64,000 nt of DNA from JABDMH01 sp965223165 (GCA_965223165.1 CBDCVQ010000018.1:62001-126000); one strand, 5' to 3'; shown: positions 8,878-18,767, counted from the first letter of the stretch. The notes: a model not told the origin generated them from the sequence alone. Translations and numbers: made by a program.

Positions 8878-9795
8878 ATGAAAACGCTGATTCTTTTCAT
8901 TCTCCTGACGACTGCCTGCCGGCTGTCAAGTCAAAATGTGGCATCCTTCTTTGCACAAATTGAAAATTCGCAGCCGTCAGATTCCACTTATGACCAAAGA
9001 ATCAAAGAGATTTGGTCCGAAGTGACCCATCCACAAAAAAATACCGCCCCGAACGCAGTCCACCTTAGAAACCAGTACCTGGAAGAGCTGCGCAAATACT
9101 ACCTGGCAAACATCGGTCAGACCACGGGCGAAAAAGCGGAGTTGTATAGCTACTTTATTCTATTGCGGGACGAAGAGTACCTCACGGTATTAGACAGATT
9201 TCCAAAACCCAGCTACTCGGCCAATCTGTGGATCTCTATCTACCCAATCTATAAGCAGGCATATCTGACGTCTGGCAAGGGCACATTGGAGGGCTTCTGG
9301 GAAGAACTAAGCGAATTGAGTACAAAAATTGTGGATCCCGTCATCCGAGACTTTGTCGACCACCAATTTGATCTACTCATTGGTGAAAAAGCACCGCCGA
9401 TAAAAAAGACGGATATCTATGGTCAACCGGTCGTCATGCAAGACAAGGTCGTGCTCATCGACTTTTGGGCCACGTGGTGTAAGCCATGCCTAGAGGAATT
9501 ACCGACCTTAAAAAGGATCGCCGAAAAATATCAGGGCGATAGTAGGTTCATGCTTGTGAGTATATCAAGAGATGACAATGAAACAAAGCTGAAAGACTTC
9601 GTGCGGACGCATCAAATGCATTGGCGTCAAATCCGTGATGGCAGAAAATCTGGTGCTGAAATAGCGTACGAATACAGAGTGAAGGGCATTCCCTATTACC
9701 TCCTGATTGACCAGAATGGCCTGATTACATATAACTCCTACTTAGACAATAGCATGGAGGTGCTGGAGAACAAACTGGCGGAGTTGTTGCCATGA
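8878..9795 (+). CDS. TlpA-family thiol-disulfide oxidoreductase
   Basis: 305 residues from MKTLILFILLTTAC, which gives a signal peptide; Cys14 may be a lipidation site although the lipobox is not ideal. An upstream ATG at 8842 overlaps the preceding gene. The N-terminal ~165 residues are helical and unassigned; the C-terminal ~130 form a thioredoxin fold with LIDFWATWCKPCLEELP (CKPC near 201-204) and VKGIPYYLLID with cis-proline. It likely reduces or oxidises periplasmic disulfides. It ends the short run of genes beginning at 7516. Confidence 0.85.
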   Translation: MKTLILFILLTTACRLSSQNVASFFAQIENSQPSDSTYDQRIKEIWSEVTHPQKNTAPNAVHLRNQYLEELRKYYLANIGQTTGEKAELYSYFILLRDEEYLTVLDRFPKPSYSANLWISIYPIYKQAYLTSGKGTLEGFWEELSELSTKIVDPVIRDFVDHQFDLLIGEKAPPIKKTDIYGQPVVMQDKVVLIDFWATWCKPCLEELPTLKRIAEKYQGDSRFMLVSISRDDNETKLKDFVRTHQMHWRQIRDGRKSGAEIAYEYRVKGIPYYLLIDQNGLITYNSYLDNSMEVLENKLAELLP

Positions 9796-9960
9796 TCCCT
9801 GTCACCACAGCTGCCTCTCTCACTCATTTTTTTTCAAATACGAATAGTTGGCATCCCTTACAGTCCGCCACCATAATTCAAGGCCCCCTACGACGGTAGA
9901 TAGCGTTGCCAATGCACGGGTCACTGCTACCCTAGATCAAACTCCACCCAAAAATCTAAT
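9796..9960. other. Spacer upstream of R1 copy 3
   Basis: An eight-T run occurs near 9829, without a clear preceding hairpin. No gene is seen. Confidence 0.3.
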
Positions 9961-9961
9961 C

Positions 9962-10165
9962 ACCAGAACCAGGGAATTGCGTAGATTGTGGCTGGAGCTT
10001 GAGGTCCAACCCCGGCCCGAGCCCGCATAGGGATGCTCCGGCGAAATGCATCTACGGAGTATCGCAATCCCACAGCCATCGAATCCACCAAAATGGCACG
10101 GAATCGATCAAGGCTTCGTCAGCAGGGAGCCTCCGGTAACGACTGGATCGCAGGTATGCTACAAG
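9962..10165 (+). repeat. R1 intergenic repeat, copy 3
   Basis: It begins GAATTGCGTAGATTG, then GAGGTCCAACCCCGGCCCGA, then GCCATCGAATCC, GGCACGGAATCGATCAAGGC and CTCCGGTAACGACTGGATCG. This is the most complete alignment partner of copies 1 and 2. An overlapping 94-codon open frame (10046-10330) is probably fortuitous. Confidence 0.65.
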
Positions 10166-10392
10166 GCAGTATGCCGCTCTCTTGAAAATGAGGCGTACCC
10201 CCCAAAGTCCATGACCATCAATGACTGCGAGAACGACAAGGTACAGATGGAGGAAATGAGCACTTGGATACTCCAACGCTTCGAGAAGGAAATACGGGAT
10301 CATGCATCCACCCCAAAATTCTTAGTGTAAAAACAACATATATTATTCTACATCTGCACAGCACCATCCAAGAAAATCTAATATCCAAATAA

Positions 10393-10908
10393 ATGAACTG
10401 GTACACTTATACAATCAAGAACAACTACAGAAACAGCGAAGGCAGGGCAAGCCTACGTGAATACCAACAGTTTAATGGGATAAACACGCTGATTATCCTT
10501 GCTCTGGTAGCACCTATACTGCTCTCAAACAATCTCCTGGAAGAGGGATCCCTGATATCAAAAATAGTGCTGACTACTTCAGGCGTTCTCTTGATGATCT
10601 ATCTCCAGTTCATCTACCTGCCAAGTAGATCGCTGACGATAAGAAGACTACACGATGTCGGATTGGAAGGAAAATTCTACCTCAAACTAAGTGTATTATC
10701 GCACCGACTAGGTATATTGGGAGTCATACTACTTGTCCTCAGTATATTTCTCAGCCCAATCATGCTGATACTTAGCGTTATCATCCTTCTGATCTATGTC
10801 CTCTTCGCACTGGGGCTAAAACTGTTCCTTTATATAAAACTAAATACTGAAGGAAATGGTAAGCCCAACAAATTCGGAGATCCACCGCGGTACTATTTGC
10901 CTTCGTGA
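10393..10908 (+). CDS. DUF805 family membrane protein
   Basis: 171 residues. The family signatures are present in order: SEGRASLREYQQF near the N-terminus (the usual NGRAsR.eYW.F), LTIRRLHDVGLEGK in the middle (RRLHDtG), and NGKPNKFGDPP at the C-terminus (G.NkYG..P). Hydrophobic segments lie around residues 30-47, 58-76 and 100-140. DUF805 proteins are inner-membrane proteins of unknown biochemical role; some are phage-associated. The length is within the usual range. The neighbours give no functional clue. Confidence 0.85.
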   Translation: MNWYTYTIKNNYRNSEGRASLREYQQFNGINTLIILALVAPILLSNNLLEEGSLISKIVLTTSGVLLMIYLQFIYLPSRSLTIRRLHDVGLEGKFYLKLSVLSHRLGILGVILLVLSIFLSPIMLILSVIILLIYVLFALGLKLFLYIKLNTEGNGKPNKFGDPPRYYLPS

Positions 10909-10926
10909 AGACTTCCATCAATACAT

Positions 10927-11136
10927 ATGATGGCTGAATCCATCACTGTAATTGGATACCGCCATGCGGACATGAACAACCAAAGCGAATGCCATAATGT
11001 ATGCCAAGATCTGATCGTACAGACAAATAAGAAGCTTGAATCAAGTCCGGAATCAGCGTATATTTCACAGAAAGTAGCTATTGTGCGACCCCTAAATGAC
11101 AGAGAATGGCAAAAAAACGGCATTGGCTCATTTTAA
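10927..11136 (+). CDS. Possible small hypothetical protein
   Basis: 69 codons beginning MMAESITVIGYRHADM. I do not recognise it; composition is plausible for a soluble protein but there are no motifs. It may be a chance open frame in the spacer after the DUF805 gene. Confidence 0.25.
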   Translation: MMAESITVIGYRHADMNNQSECHNVCQDLIVQTNKKLESSPESAYISQKVAIVRPLNDREWQKNGIGSF

Positions 11137-11243
11137 TGAAATCCCTTGAAAACGAATTTCCCAAGAATGAGAAAGGCTAAGCTGAAAAAACGTGACTTAG
11201 AAGGCTATCCTAGCCAATGCGGTGGCAAGATGTACGTAAAGGA

Positions 11244-11585
11244 ATGACCCCTTTAGCACTAGCACACGAGTACATGGACTGCGTTTTCCAGACCGGTGAC
11301 TTTGACCGCCTACGGTTGATACTTGCTGACGACTTAAAGTTCACCGGACCTTTCCACAACTATGATAGCGCAGACGATTACATAGATGCACTACAGACGG
11401 ATCCTCCGGCCGATTTCAACTGCGAAATGATCAGAAGCTATGCTGACCATTCCTCCGCATGCCTGGTCTACCGATTTTCCAAGCCGGGCGTCGCAACGAC
11501 AATGGTACAGCTATTTGATACAAGCAATGAAAAAATTCAACGTATTCGCCTCGTATTTGACACAGATGCATTTCGCCAGGCGTGA
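11244..11585 (+). CDS. NTF2-like / SnoaL-like protein
   Basis: 113 residues from MTPLALAHEYMDCVF; an upstream ATG at 11217 adds nine residues. The pattern of an N-terminal helix, then GDFDRLRLILADDLKFTGPF, followed by antiparallel strands, is typical of the NTF2/SnoaL cone fold. Members include small enzymes and binding proteins, so the role is unknown. It is cytoplasmic, with 86 bp to the GNAT gene downstream in the same direction, so the two could share a transcript. A second NTF2-like gene starts at 63725. Confidence 0.7.
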   Translation: MTPLALAHEYMDCVFQTGDFDRLRLILADDLKFTGPFHNYDSADDYIDALQTDPPADFNCEMIRSYADHSSACLVYRFSKPGVATTMVQLFDTSNEKIQRIRLVFDTDAFRQA

Positions 11586-11671
11586 CATGAGACGGCACCT
11601 GGACGTCGTTAAGAAAGCATGCATCCCGACCAAGTAAACCAAATTTTGGAATACAGCGATCGACCCAAACC

Positions 11672-12181
11672 ATGAATGAAATCCTAAGCTTACGAGACAT
11701 AGAGCCATCCGACTGCCAAACGATTAGTGCCGCTTTCAGCAGGCAGGGGTGGACCAAGCCTGCCCATCAATTTGAAGCATATGTGAGGGATCAGGAGATC
11801 GGAAGGAGAGATGTGATCATAGCCGAATTGAATCAAGCATTTGCGGGCTATCTGACGATCCAGTGGATCTCCGATTATCCGCCGTTTCAGGAACGCCAAA
11901 TTCCAGAGATCGTCGATCTCAACGTGCTAAAGAAATGTCAGCGAAGAGGCGTAGGTACAGCCTTAATGGCGGAAGCGGAGCAGAGGATCAAGACGGTCTC
12001 TTCCTACGCTGGCATCGGTGTTGGCCTCTACCGTGATTACGGCGCGGCGCAGGTGCTCTACATCACCAGAGGTTATATGCCCGATGGAAATGGAATTACG
12101 AGAAACTCCACGCCGTTGCACTATGACGATACCGTTATCATTGATCACAGCATGGCCTTGCATCTCCTTAAGAAGCTATGA
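11672..12181 (+). CDS. GNAT family N-acetyltransferase
   Basis: 169 residues. The acetyl-CoA binding motif A is seen as VLKKCQRRGVGTALM, with the Q/RxxGxG/A pattern, preceded by a strand IVDLNV; the fold ends with ITRGYMPDGNGI. This is a GNAT acetyltransferase acting on an amine; the acceptor is unknown. It is cytoplasmic. It is followed after about 70 bp by the MITE-1 copy at 12251. The gene itself appears intact, unlike the GNAT at 23269. Confidence 0.85.
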   Translation: MNEILSLRDIEPSDCQTISAAFSRQGWTKPAHQFEAYVRDQEIGRRDVIIAELNQAFAGYLTIQWISDYPPFQERQIPEIVDLNVLKKCQRRGVGTALMAEAEQRIKTVSSYAGIGVGLYRDYGAAQVLYITRGYMPDGNGITRNSTPLHYDDTVIIDHSMALHLLKKL

Positions 12182-12250
12182 CACTTGCAGGGCATACCTA
12201 CTATAAATCGCAGAGACTCCCCAACGACAGACGATTGGGTGACATCACTA

Positions 12251-12481
12251 CTAGTAGAGTTTCGCATTAGATATGTTGAATAATTCTAATAGGATTTTGT
12301 TCGCAGACGACGCATGACCGAACGATCTCGAAGAGTCGAGCATGACAATGCGAGAAGTGAGGGAACCGCGAAAGCGGGTGGGTGGCTAGACATAGCCGTA
12401 GCTATGGCGAGGCTTTGCAACGAAGTATGCGGACAAAAGACATTAGAATTAGCTACAAGATTTAATGCGAAGCTCTACTAA
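12251..12481 (-). mobile_element. MITE-1 copy A
   Basis: The ends TAGAGTTTCGCATTA (12255) and TAATGCGAAGCTCTA (ending 12477) are inverted repeats that extend with gaps to ATTCTAAT. The flanks are CTAG on the left and CTAA on the right, a near-perfect 4-bp duplication. It is in reverse orientation relative to copies B, C and D. It contains the AGTGAGGGAACCGCGAAAGC block shared with copies C and D. It lies just upstream of the serine hydrolase gene, and the right terminal repeat contains an ATG in frame with it. Confidence 0.85.
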
Positions 12482-12512
12482 TCGCGCCGGCTTCGCTGCC
12501 TTTGCACCGAAC

Positions 12513-13754
12513 ATGGATGTCAGAGTCCATTCATCCAAGTACCTGCAGCTTAATGAGTGCGCGACACCCACCGTTCAAGGCCCTGGATGTGGAGCACCTG
12601 CCAAACGGATAAGTCATCCAAGCTTGCTTCACCAGTTAGGCATCCTCCTCACCTTCACGGTGGCACTTTCTCTAGCAGCATGCACCTCTCACCATCGGGT
12701 AGATCAGCCAACCAAACTTGCGCTTATATCGCAGCAGATCGATAGCCTGCTGTTGTCGGATCCACACCGGCATGCGGTCTCGGCGGGCATCATTACGACT
12801 GATAACCAGTACAAAATACATCGAGGGACCTTACCGACAGGGTGTGCGCCCACCGACGAAACCCTCTACGAGATAGCATCTATCACTAAAACCTTCACCG
12901 GACTTCTCCTGGCCTACGCCATGATTGAGAAAGACCTCAATATCGATGCCGATATAAGACCCTATTGGCCAGCCTCTGCGGGGGGCATCGATCGCAACCT
13001 CCCACCCATCTGCTTTCGCCACTTGGCCACGCATCGCAGCGGTCTGCCACTCTGGTTCCCGCATAAAGATCAATGGTATGCATCCGAACCAGACTGGGAT
13101 CGCCTCCCATTCGAGTTAAACGAGATGCAGAAAGGTTTTACCCGGGAGCAATTCTTCCAAAGCCTGGCTCAATTCCACATTGAGACGACGCCGGGTACCG
13201 AGACGCTCTATTCAAACGCGGGTACAAATCTGCTTGGTTACCTCCTGGAATCCATCTATCGCCGATCATTTGATCAATTACTACAGGATAAAATCCTGTC
13301 TCCCCTGGATATGCAGTCGACCACCATCCGTCTCTCACACGTCGACCCAACCCGATTGGCCCGCGGTACAAATGCGCACGGACTTCCAATGCCTCCCCGA
13401 GTGGAAAAGGAGATGAATGCGGAAGGGGGTATCATCTCAAATCTTGACGACATGCTTAAATACATGGAGCACCACCTGACAGCCAAGTCACCGGTGACCA
13501 CTTATGCCCACCAACGACTATTGGATGAGCCTGATGCCTACCACAATGGTCTCTTCTGGCGCATACCTCCGCACCAGGGCGGGCCTCGTAAACTCGTTCA
13601 AGCAGGAGGGGCATACGGCACCTCCAGTTGGATCACCCTAATTCCCGAACGTCGCACAGGGATCTTCATCGCAGTGAACACCTCGGGATCCGACATTCAT
13701 GAAAGGCTAGAACGCACCGCCGACAATATCCTGACAATACTGAAGAAGCGATGA
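12513..13754 (+). CDS. Serine hydrolase, beta-lactamase/class C family, lipoprotein
   Basis: About 413 residues. The SITK tetrad (SxxK nucleophile) and YSNAG (YxN) motifs are present, and GGAYGTSS near the C-terminus replaces the HxG box. A hydrophobic segment ends in the lipobox LSLAAC, so it is probably an envelope lipoprotein with esterase or DD-peptidase-like activity. The start is uncertain: the frame opens at 12465 inside the MITE-1 terminal repeat, ATG 12513 gives a long pre-signal region, and TTG 12624 would give a normal signal peptide. MITE insertion may have replaced the original 5' end and promoter. Confidence 0.8.
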   Translation: MDVRVHSSKYLQLNECATPTVQGPGCGAPAKRISHPSLLHQLGILLTFTVALSLAACTSHHRVDQPTKLALISQQIDSLLLSDPHRHAVSAGIITTDNQYKIHRGTLPTGCAPTDETLYEIASITKTFTGLLLAYAMIEKDLNIDADIRPYWPASAGGIDRNLPPICFRHLATHRSGLPLWFPHKDQWYASEPDWDRLPFELNEMQKGFTREQFFQSLAQFHIETTPGTETLYSNAGTNLLGYLLESIYRRSFDQLLQDKILSPLDMQSTTIRLSHVDPTRLARGTNAHGLPMPPRVEKEMNAEGGIISNLDDMLKYMEHHLTAKSPVTTYAHQRLLDEPDAYHNGLFWRIPPHQGGPRKLVQAGGAYGTSSWITLIPERRTGIFIAVNTSGSDIHERLERTADNILTILKKR

Positions 13755-14030
13755 TCATCAGGGCCCTGCCCGCGCTGCCGCAGCTTGCGCATTGCTTGGC
13801 ATTCACTCACCCAAATTGCTTGATTGGAGAGCGAACGGAATAATTAACCGACAAGTCTATGCCTAAGTACCACCAAAAGTAGTCTAACGACTGACAGACA
13901 AAGACGAAAGCCTAAGACCTACATTGCAGGAGTCAAGCAAATGGAGGGTCAAGCATGTATTGAAACCGATATGCTGACACCAAAGTGGGTGAGTGTGCGA
14001 GTCCCAACCCACATGTGACAACTAACGGGC

Positions 14031-16673
14031 TTAGCGACATTGCCCCAACGCAAACCTTGCCCCAATATTGACTGTAGTCCCATTAAACCCAAATTGATTG
14101 ACCTCCCAGGGCCAACGAAAACGTCCTCCCAAATCTGTCACAAAATCACTTTTGGGATCAATCGGGTCCGGATAAACATCAAAGAGATTGTTGACCACCA
14201 GATCCAATTGGATCCGATCATTAACGCTATAGCCCAGGATCAAATCGGTCACAATTTTTCCACCAAAAGTCTGATCGTTGTTGGGATCCGTTGCATGCAA
14301 CCAGGTTACCTTGCCAAAGTAGGTATTGTTTAGACTTGCTCTGAAGCCTGAGCCCGTCCGCCAGGTCAGACCCAGGAGCGTCTTGACATTGGGACGCGCA
14401 CTCGTGACCCGCGATTGCTCCTTACGATTGAATATTTCATACCCGACGTCGCCAACCACTCCGGGAGACGTAATTTCGTCGTTATCAATCTTTGTCTCAT
14501 TGAGGTTTAGGGAGAGTACCACGTCAAGTGCACTGCCTCCGCCCAGGCGGGATCCCTTGTAGTCCAAGACCAGATCAAATCCCTGCGTACGAGTATCAAG
14601 GGCGTTTACAAAGTATTTGATGCTGGTCACGTCGTTGGCGATCAGTATCTCCTCGACAGGATTGGTGTTGTCTTCATCACCGTCGAAGCCGATCTCGCCG
14701 GTGAAGAGCACCCGGTCATCTACTGCGATATTGTAGTAATCTGCCGTGAGCGACAAATTACTGGACAGCCGGTAGGTGAATCCCGCCGTCACATTGAAAG
14801 ACGTCTCCGCATCCAGGGCCGGTACTCCTAGTCCCTTGATCACAGGACTTACGTTATTAAAGGTACCTTGATTGGACACCGTGCCTCCTGAGACCAGTGT
14901 CTGGACATTGCTAAGATATATTTGATGCAGAGAAGGGGCCCGAAATCCAGTGCTGATCGAAGCTCTGATCGCTCCATTTCTGCCACCAACAAACTGCCGA
15001 GCATTGATCTTCCACGAAAGATTGCTACCAAAATCAGAGTAATTCTCAAGCCGCAGCGCTCCACCCACAAAGAATGCCTCTGAAACATCGTAATCCAATC
15101 CTGCGTATACCCCAACGTTGGTGCGGTTTTCATCAAGTGCATTGCCAGGCTGCAGCCCCGGAAAGGATTGTGCGCCTCCTTCGACGTACGATTCTTCCTG
15201 CCCTGCCTCCACCTTGAAGCTCTCTCGCCGAGCCTCCACACCTGCCGTGAAGGTAAGATCATTGAAAGAGCGGGAGACATCCAGATTGCCAATGATGTTG
15301 CCGAAAGTGTAGGACCCAGCATCGAATTCTGTGGGACTATTGGGCAACAGCGCCGGATTGATCGTATTGCCGATCAGGTAATCGACACTATTTGATCCTG
15401 CCGTGAAGCTCAGGTCAGTATTCCAGTCACCGAAGGTGTTGCGAGTGCCTAGCATAAAGGTGACGTCATTGATAGAGGTCTCGAAGGTCGGCTGAAAGCC
15501 TTGATACGTCTGTCCGGAAGGGGTGAGCAGTCCGGCATCATCGGTGATCCAATAGGGAGCCCGATACAGCGCAAATGACTTGCCATCTCGATAGGTAAAG
15601 CCCGCGGTGGAGTAAAGCTCTCCCCCATTGCCGTAAGGCAACCCAAAATTAAGGAGTCCCGATGCTTTATGATACTCGGGCTGGCCAATGGTCATCCCAA
15701 GATCCGGATTCTGCTGAATCCAAGGATGCGTGCCATTGAGTATGGCATCGTCCTCAAAGATTCGTCCAAAAAGCCCATCACCTCCAGGTTCACCGGCTCG
15801 ATTGGTTTCTTCCTGGTAGTAGTAGGTTCCCGTCAAGTTTAGAAATCCTTCGCCGACTTTAAATCCCTGGTTGACGCCGGCATGGTAAGTCAGTCCATCT
15901 CCCTCCGTAGTAATTCCTGATCCCACCGACACTTCACCTTCGCAATCGCGCTCTTTGAGAATGATGTTGATGACGCCGGCCACTGCATCCGATCCATACT
16001 GAGCGGCTGCACCGTCTCGGAGCACTTCAATGCGTTCGATGGCCTCCGAAGGAATACTCTTCATGTCCGTGCCGACCTCACCCTTACCTGGCGTATCATT
16101 TACGTAAACCAGGGCGCTTTGATTCTTTCTTTTGCCGTTGACCAAAACCAGCGTACGAGAAGGACCTAGATTGCGAAGCTCACTAGGATCAAAGTGAGCT
16201 GTGGCATCTGATATTGTCTGGTTGGACGAGTTATAGGAAGGCACTTTAAAATTGATCATTTGATCAATCGACTTCTGACCACTGAGGAGCAGATCCGAAG
16301 CATTAATATTGTCAATAGGGACCGCACTGCCCAAGATACTGCGCGGCTTGCCCCGGGATCCAGTGACCACAATTTCATCTAATGACAGTCCAGCTTCGAG
16401 TGCAATCGCCCCCAGCGAGGCTTGCGTTGCCTCCACGGTTTGCTGGACATATCCGGTGTAGCTGATGTTTAACTTGGCTGGCAACTGGTTCACCTCCAGT
16501 GCAAAAGAACCATCGAGGTCTGTCACAGTGCCATTTCCAGAGGACAAATCCAACACCGTGGCGCCAATTAAGGGATCGCCTTCAGCATCGGTGACCACTC
16601 CGGTAATCGTCTGAGAGTGAGCAAATTGCAAGAATAGAATGAGGGCTGCAAGTGTAAAGTATCCTTTTGGCAT
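14031..16673 (-). CDS. TonB-dependent receptor
   Basis: 880 residues. A signal peptide ends FAHSQ; residues about 20-100 are a CarboxypepD_reg-like domain (GVVTDAEGDPLIGATVLD); the plug follows with VVTGSRGKPRSIL and RIEVLRDGAAAQYGSDAVAGV, and the rest is a beta-barrel with ATADYYN-like strands. It imports a ligand across the outer membrane using TonB energy. No SusD partner is adjacent, so it is not a canonical polysaccharide-utilisation pair. The end LGQCR lacks a strong terminal aromatic residue. It stands alone on the minus strand between plus-strand genes. Confidence 0.9.
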   Translation of the reverse strand: MPKGYFTLAALILFLQFAHSQTITGVVTDAEGDPLIGATVLDLSSGNGTVTDLDGSFALEVNQLPAKLNISYTGYVQQTVEATQASLGAIALEAGLSLDEIVVTGSRGKPRSILGSAVPIDNINASDLLLSGQKSIDQMINFKVPSYNSSNQTISDATAHFDPSELRNLGPSRTLVLVNGKRKNQSALVYVNDTPGKGEVGTDMKSIPSEAIERIEVLRDGAAAQYGSDAVAGVINIILKERDCEGEVSVGSGITTEGDGLTYHAGVNQGFKVGEGFLNLTGTYYYQEETNRAGEPGGDGLFGRIFEDDAILNGTHPWIQQNPDLGMTIGQPEYHKASGLLNFGLPYGNGGELYSTAGFTYRDGKSFALYRAPYWITDDAGLLTPSGQTYQGFQPTFETSINDVTFMLGTRNTFGDWNTDLSFTAGSNSVDYLIGNTINPALLPNSPTEFDAGSYTFGNIIGNLDVSRSFNDLTFTAGVEARRESFKVEAGQEESYVEGGAQSFPGLQPGNALDENRTNVGVYAGLDYDVSEAFFVGGALRLENYSDFGSNLSWKINARQFVGGRNGAIRASISTGFRAPSLHQIYLSNVQTLVSGGTVSNQGTFNNVSPVIKGLGVPALDAETSFNVTAGFTYRLSSNLSLTADYYNIAVDDRVLFTGEIGFDGDEDNTNPVEEILIANDVTSIKYFVNALDTRTQGFDLVLDYKGSRLGGGSALDVVLSLNLNETKIDNDEITSPGVVGDVGYEIFNRKEQSRVTSARPNVKTLLGLTWRTGSGFRASLNNTYFGKVTWLHATDPNNDQTFGGKIVTDLILGYSVNDRIQLDLVVNNLFDVYPDPIDPKSDFVTDLGGRFRWPWEVNQFGFNGTTVNIGARFALGQCR

Positions 16674-17065
16674 GAGAATTCATTTTGAAAGTGAAGAAAG
16701 GTTGACCAGGCATAAGATAAGCACTATTGTGGAACGACGGAAGTATACTGTCAATGGAACGAAAGAGACCTGCGCTCCTACTCCTATCCCACTCCTTCCT
16801 TCACCTCGGCGGATTTGGTCATGCACCCTTCCATATTGCGGCTGGGTAATCGCATGATAGAATCCCACAGGCACCTCTCAACGGCCGAAGGGTTGTAGAC
16901 AAAGATGACCTTGTTACGTCGCAACTCGGCGTATCAAAGATTCTTGCGGACGTCATAATCGAAGAATCCTAACTTGAGTCGGGATCATGCCATCTCCACG
17001 AAGACCCTAGCAGACTTTGCTGAGGATAGCTAAGGTGCATCAAGGGCCAAAATCATGTATAGAGC
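16674..17065. other. Intergenic region between divergent genes
   Basis: It holds the presumed promoters of the minus-strand TonB receptor and the plus-strand membrane protein. I could not identify a convincing consensus or repeat. Confidence 0.4.
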
Positions 17066-17470
17066 GTGCTCGAAATAATAACTAAACTGGATCCGAAGAA
17101 ACTTTTTTTGCTCGATGGAATGGGAGCTCTCCTATCTGCTTTCCTTCTGGGAGTGGTCCTGGTGAGACTCGAAATATTCTTTGGGATACCTCCAGCTACG
17201 TTCTACTTCCTAGCTGCGCTACCTGCCATCTTCGCCCTGTACGATTTCTATTGCTACCAAAAAGAAGCGGCTAAGTTAGGCCCCTTCCTGAAGGGCATTG
17301 CAATCGTGAATGTGGCCTATTGTTTTCTGTCCCTTGGGGCTGCATTTCATCATGCTGACACGATCACAGCGCTCGGCTGGGCCTATGTCCTTGGAGAGAT
17401 TCTAGTGGTCACCGCACTGGCCATGGTGGAATATCGCGTCGCCAAACGGTGGATTTCTAACGGAGGGTAA
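17066..17470 (+). CDS. Four-helix membrane protein
   Basis: 134 residues with a GTG start (reads MLEIITKLDPKKLFLLDG). Four hydrophobic segments lie near residues 14-34, 43-58, 74-93 and 104-122. The N-terminal pattern KLDPKKLFLLDGMGALLSAF resembles a small, conserved hypothetical membrane family that I recall from Bacteroidota, without known function. It is a single gene; the following spacer to 17747 shows nothing. Confidence in coding is good because of the consistent hydrophobicity pattern. Confidence 0.65.
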   Translation: MLEIITKLDPKKLFLLDGMGALLSAFLLGVVLVRLEIFFGIPPATFYFLAALPAIFALYDFYCYQKEAAKLGPFLKGIAIVNVAYCFLSLGAAFHHADTITALGWAYVLGEILVVTALAMVEYRVAKRWISNGG

Positions 17471-17746
17471 CGGCAACCATTACATTGCCCCTGCCAGTGC
17501 CCTCTCCGGTATCGAGAGACGATAGCACACATCCTACCGGGCATCTCGACCCACGTAAGTACGTAAACACCAGAGAACCAAGCACCTACCGTCTCTGCAC
17601 CGTCAATCTCCGGCCACTCATGTACGGCAGACCCGAGCCGGCATCACTGACTTCCACTAAAACGGGGTGATTTGTGTACATTACCCTCGTCCCTCTTGAT
17701 GCGACGCACCAGACGGGACATCATTTCAATCAAATGACATGAATCT

Positions 17747-18175
17747 ATGAGAGCCCTATTGTTGCTACCCTTTTGCTTCGTTATCTTCTTGACCTCCTGC
17801 GGCGATCCCGCACCAGACAATGAGGCGACCACCATGCAAGCGGACCACGAAGACCAAACCAAGGAACCCACGAGGCTGTTGAGACACGTGGTACTCTTCA
17901 ACTTCAATGAAGAAGCCACCCAGGATACGGTCAAGAAAATAGAACAGGCGTTTGCCGGTTTGGCAGACAAAATCTCCGAGATACATGACTTTGAATGGGG
18001 AACCAACAATAGTCCCGAAGGATTGAACAAGGGACTCACCCATTGTTTTTTCGTCACCTTCCTGTCCGAGGAAGATCGCGCCACGTACCTACCGCATCCG
18101 GCGCATAAGGAATTTGTCGAGCTCATTGGCCCGTATGTGGAAGACGTCACCGTGGTAGACTACTGGACCCAGTAG
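17747..18175 (+). CDS. Dabb (stress-responsive alpha/beta barrel) lipoprotein
   Basis: 142 residues. The N-terminus MRALLLLPFCFVIFLTSC is a lipoprotein signal with Cys18. Residues about 42-142 form a Dabb domain: LLRHVVLFNFNEEATQD at the first strand, FVTFLSEEDRATYLPHPAHKEFVEL, and the terminal strand VTVVDYW. Dabb proteins are dimeric alpha/beta barrels, some stress-induced, usually cytoplasmic; a lipidated version is less usual but seen in Bacteroidota. Substrate is unknown. The next gene lies 136 bp downstream in the same direction. Confidence 0.8.
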   Translation: MRALLLLPFCFVIFLTSCGDPAPDNEATTMQADHEDQTKEPTRLLRHVVLFNFNEEATQDTVKKIEQAFAGLADKISEIHDFEWGTNNSPEGLNKGLTHCFFVTFLSEEDRATYLPHPAHKEFVELIGPYVEDVTVVDYWTQ

Positions 18176-18311
18176 TTGCCTCCCATCCAAACCACTCGCA
18201 GACGGGTGCTTGATGCCGGATTGAGCTTCGCGAGATGCGCACGTGAGACAAACCATACCGAAACACGTCCGATAATAAAAACGGTCCCGGCACACTTGCA
18301 TTTGGGAACTA

Positions 18312-18767
18312 ATGACCAGCAAAGACAGAGAAATGAATCTATCGGAAGAGCAAACACAGGCGTTCTTTGACAGAATTGACCAGTTGCACCCAGGCCTGGA
18401 GCCAAAGTTTGGCAAAATGAATGTCCATCAAATGGTCTGTCATTGCACAGACTTCTTTAGAATGGCGAAAGGGATCAAGAGGGCTGAGGAATACGGCGTC
18501 GCCGATCCCTCCGAAATCATTGGGCTCACCCGCAGCGGCAAAACAGCGCCCACGCCTAAAGGGTTTGGACAGGTTGAAGGGGGTGGAACCCTGCCCACGG
18601 ATCTAGAAAATGACAAAAAGATGCTCAAAGAGTACCTCTTGGACTTTTCCCGCCTGAAGGATTACGACTTTGCGGAACATCCCTATTTTGGAGTCATGGA
18701 CAACCGACAGTGGGTTGATCTGGCCGTGTGGCACCTGAATAATCACCTGAAACAATTTAGAGTCTAG
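18312..18767 (+). CDS. DUF1569 (DinB-like) protein
   Basis: 151 residues; an internal ATG (18333, MNLSEEQTQAF) could also be the start. KMNVHQMVCHCTDFFRMAKG and the C-terminal WHLNNHLKQF supply the His residues of a DinB-like four-helix bundle, and the central region with FGQVEGGG fits DUF1569. DinB-fold proteins often bind a divalent metal and act as thiol transferases or hydrolases; the role here is unknown. It is cytoplasmic and follows the Dabb lipoprotein. Confidence 0.7.
   Translation: MTSKDREMNLSEEQTQAFFDRIDQLHPGLEPKFGKMNVHQMVCHCTDFFRMAKGIKRAEEYGVADPSEIIGLTRSGKTAPTPKGFGQVEGGGTLPTDLENDKKMLKEYLLDFSRLKDYDFAEHPYFGVMDNRQWVDLAVWHLNNHLKQFRV

Noticed and set aside
10046..10330. 94-codon plus-strand gene inside R1 copy 3
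   Set aside because: It is translated from repeat sequence; the other R1 copies do not keep the frame.
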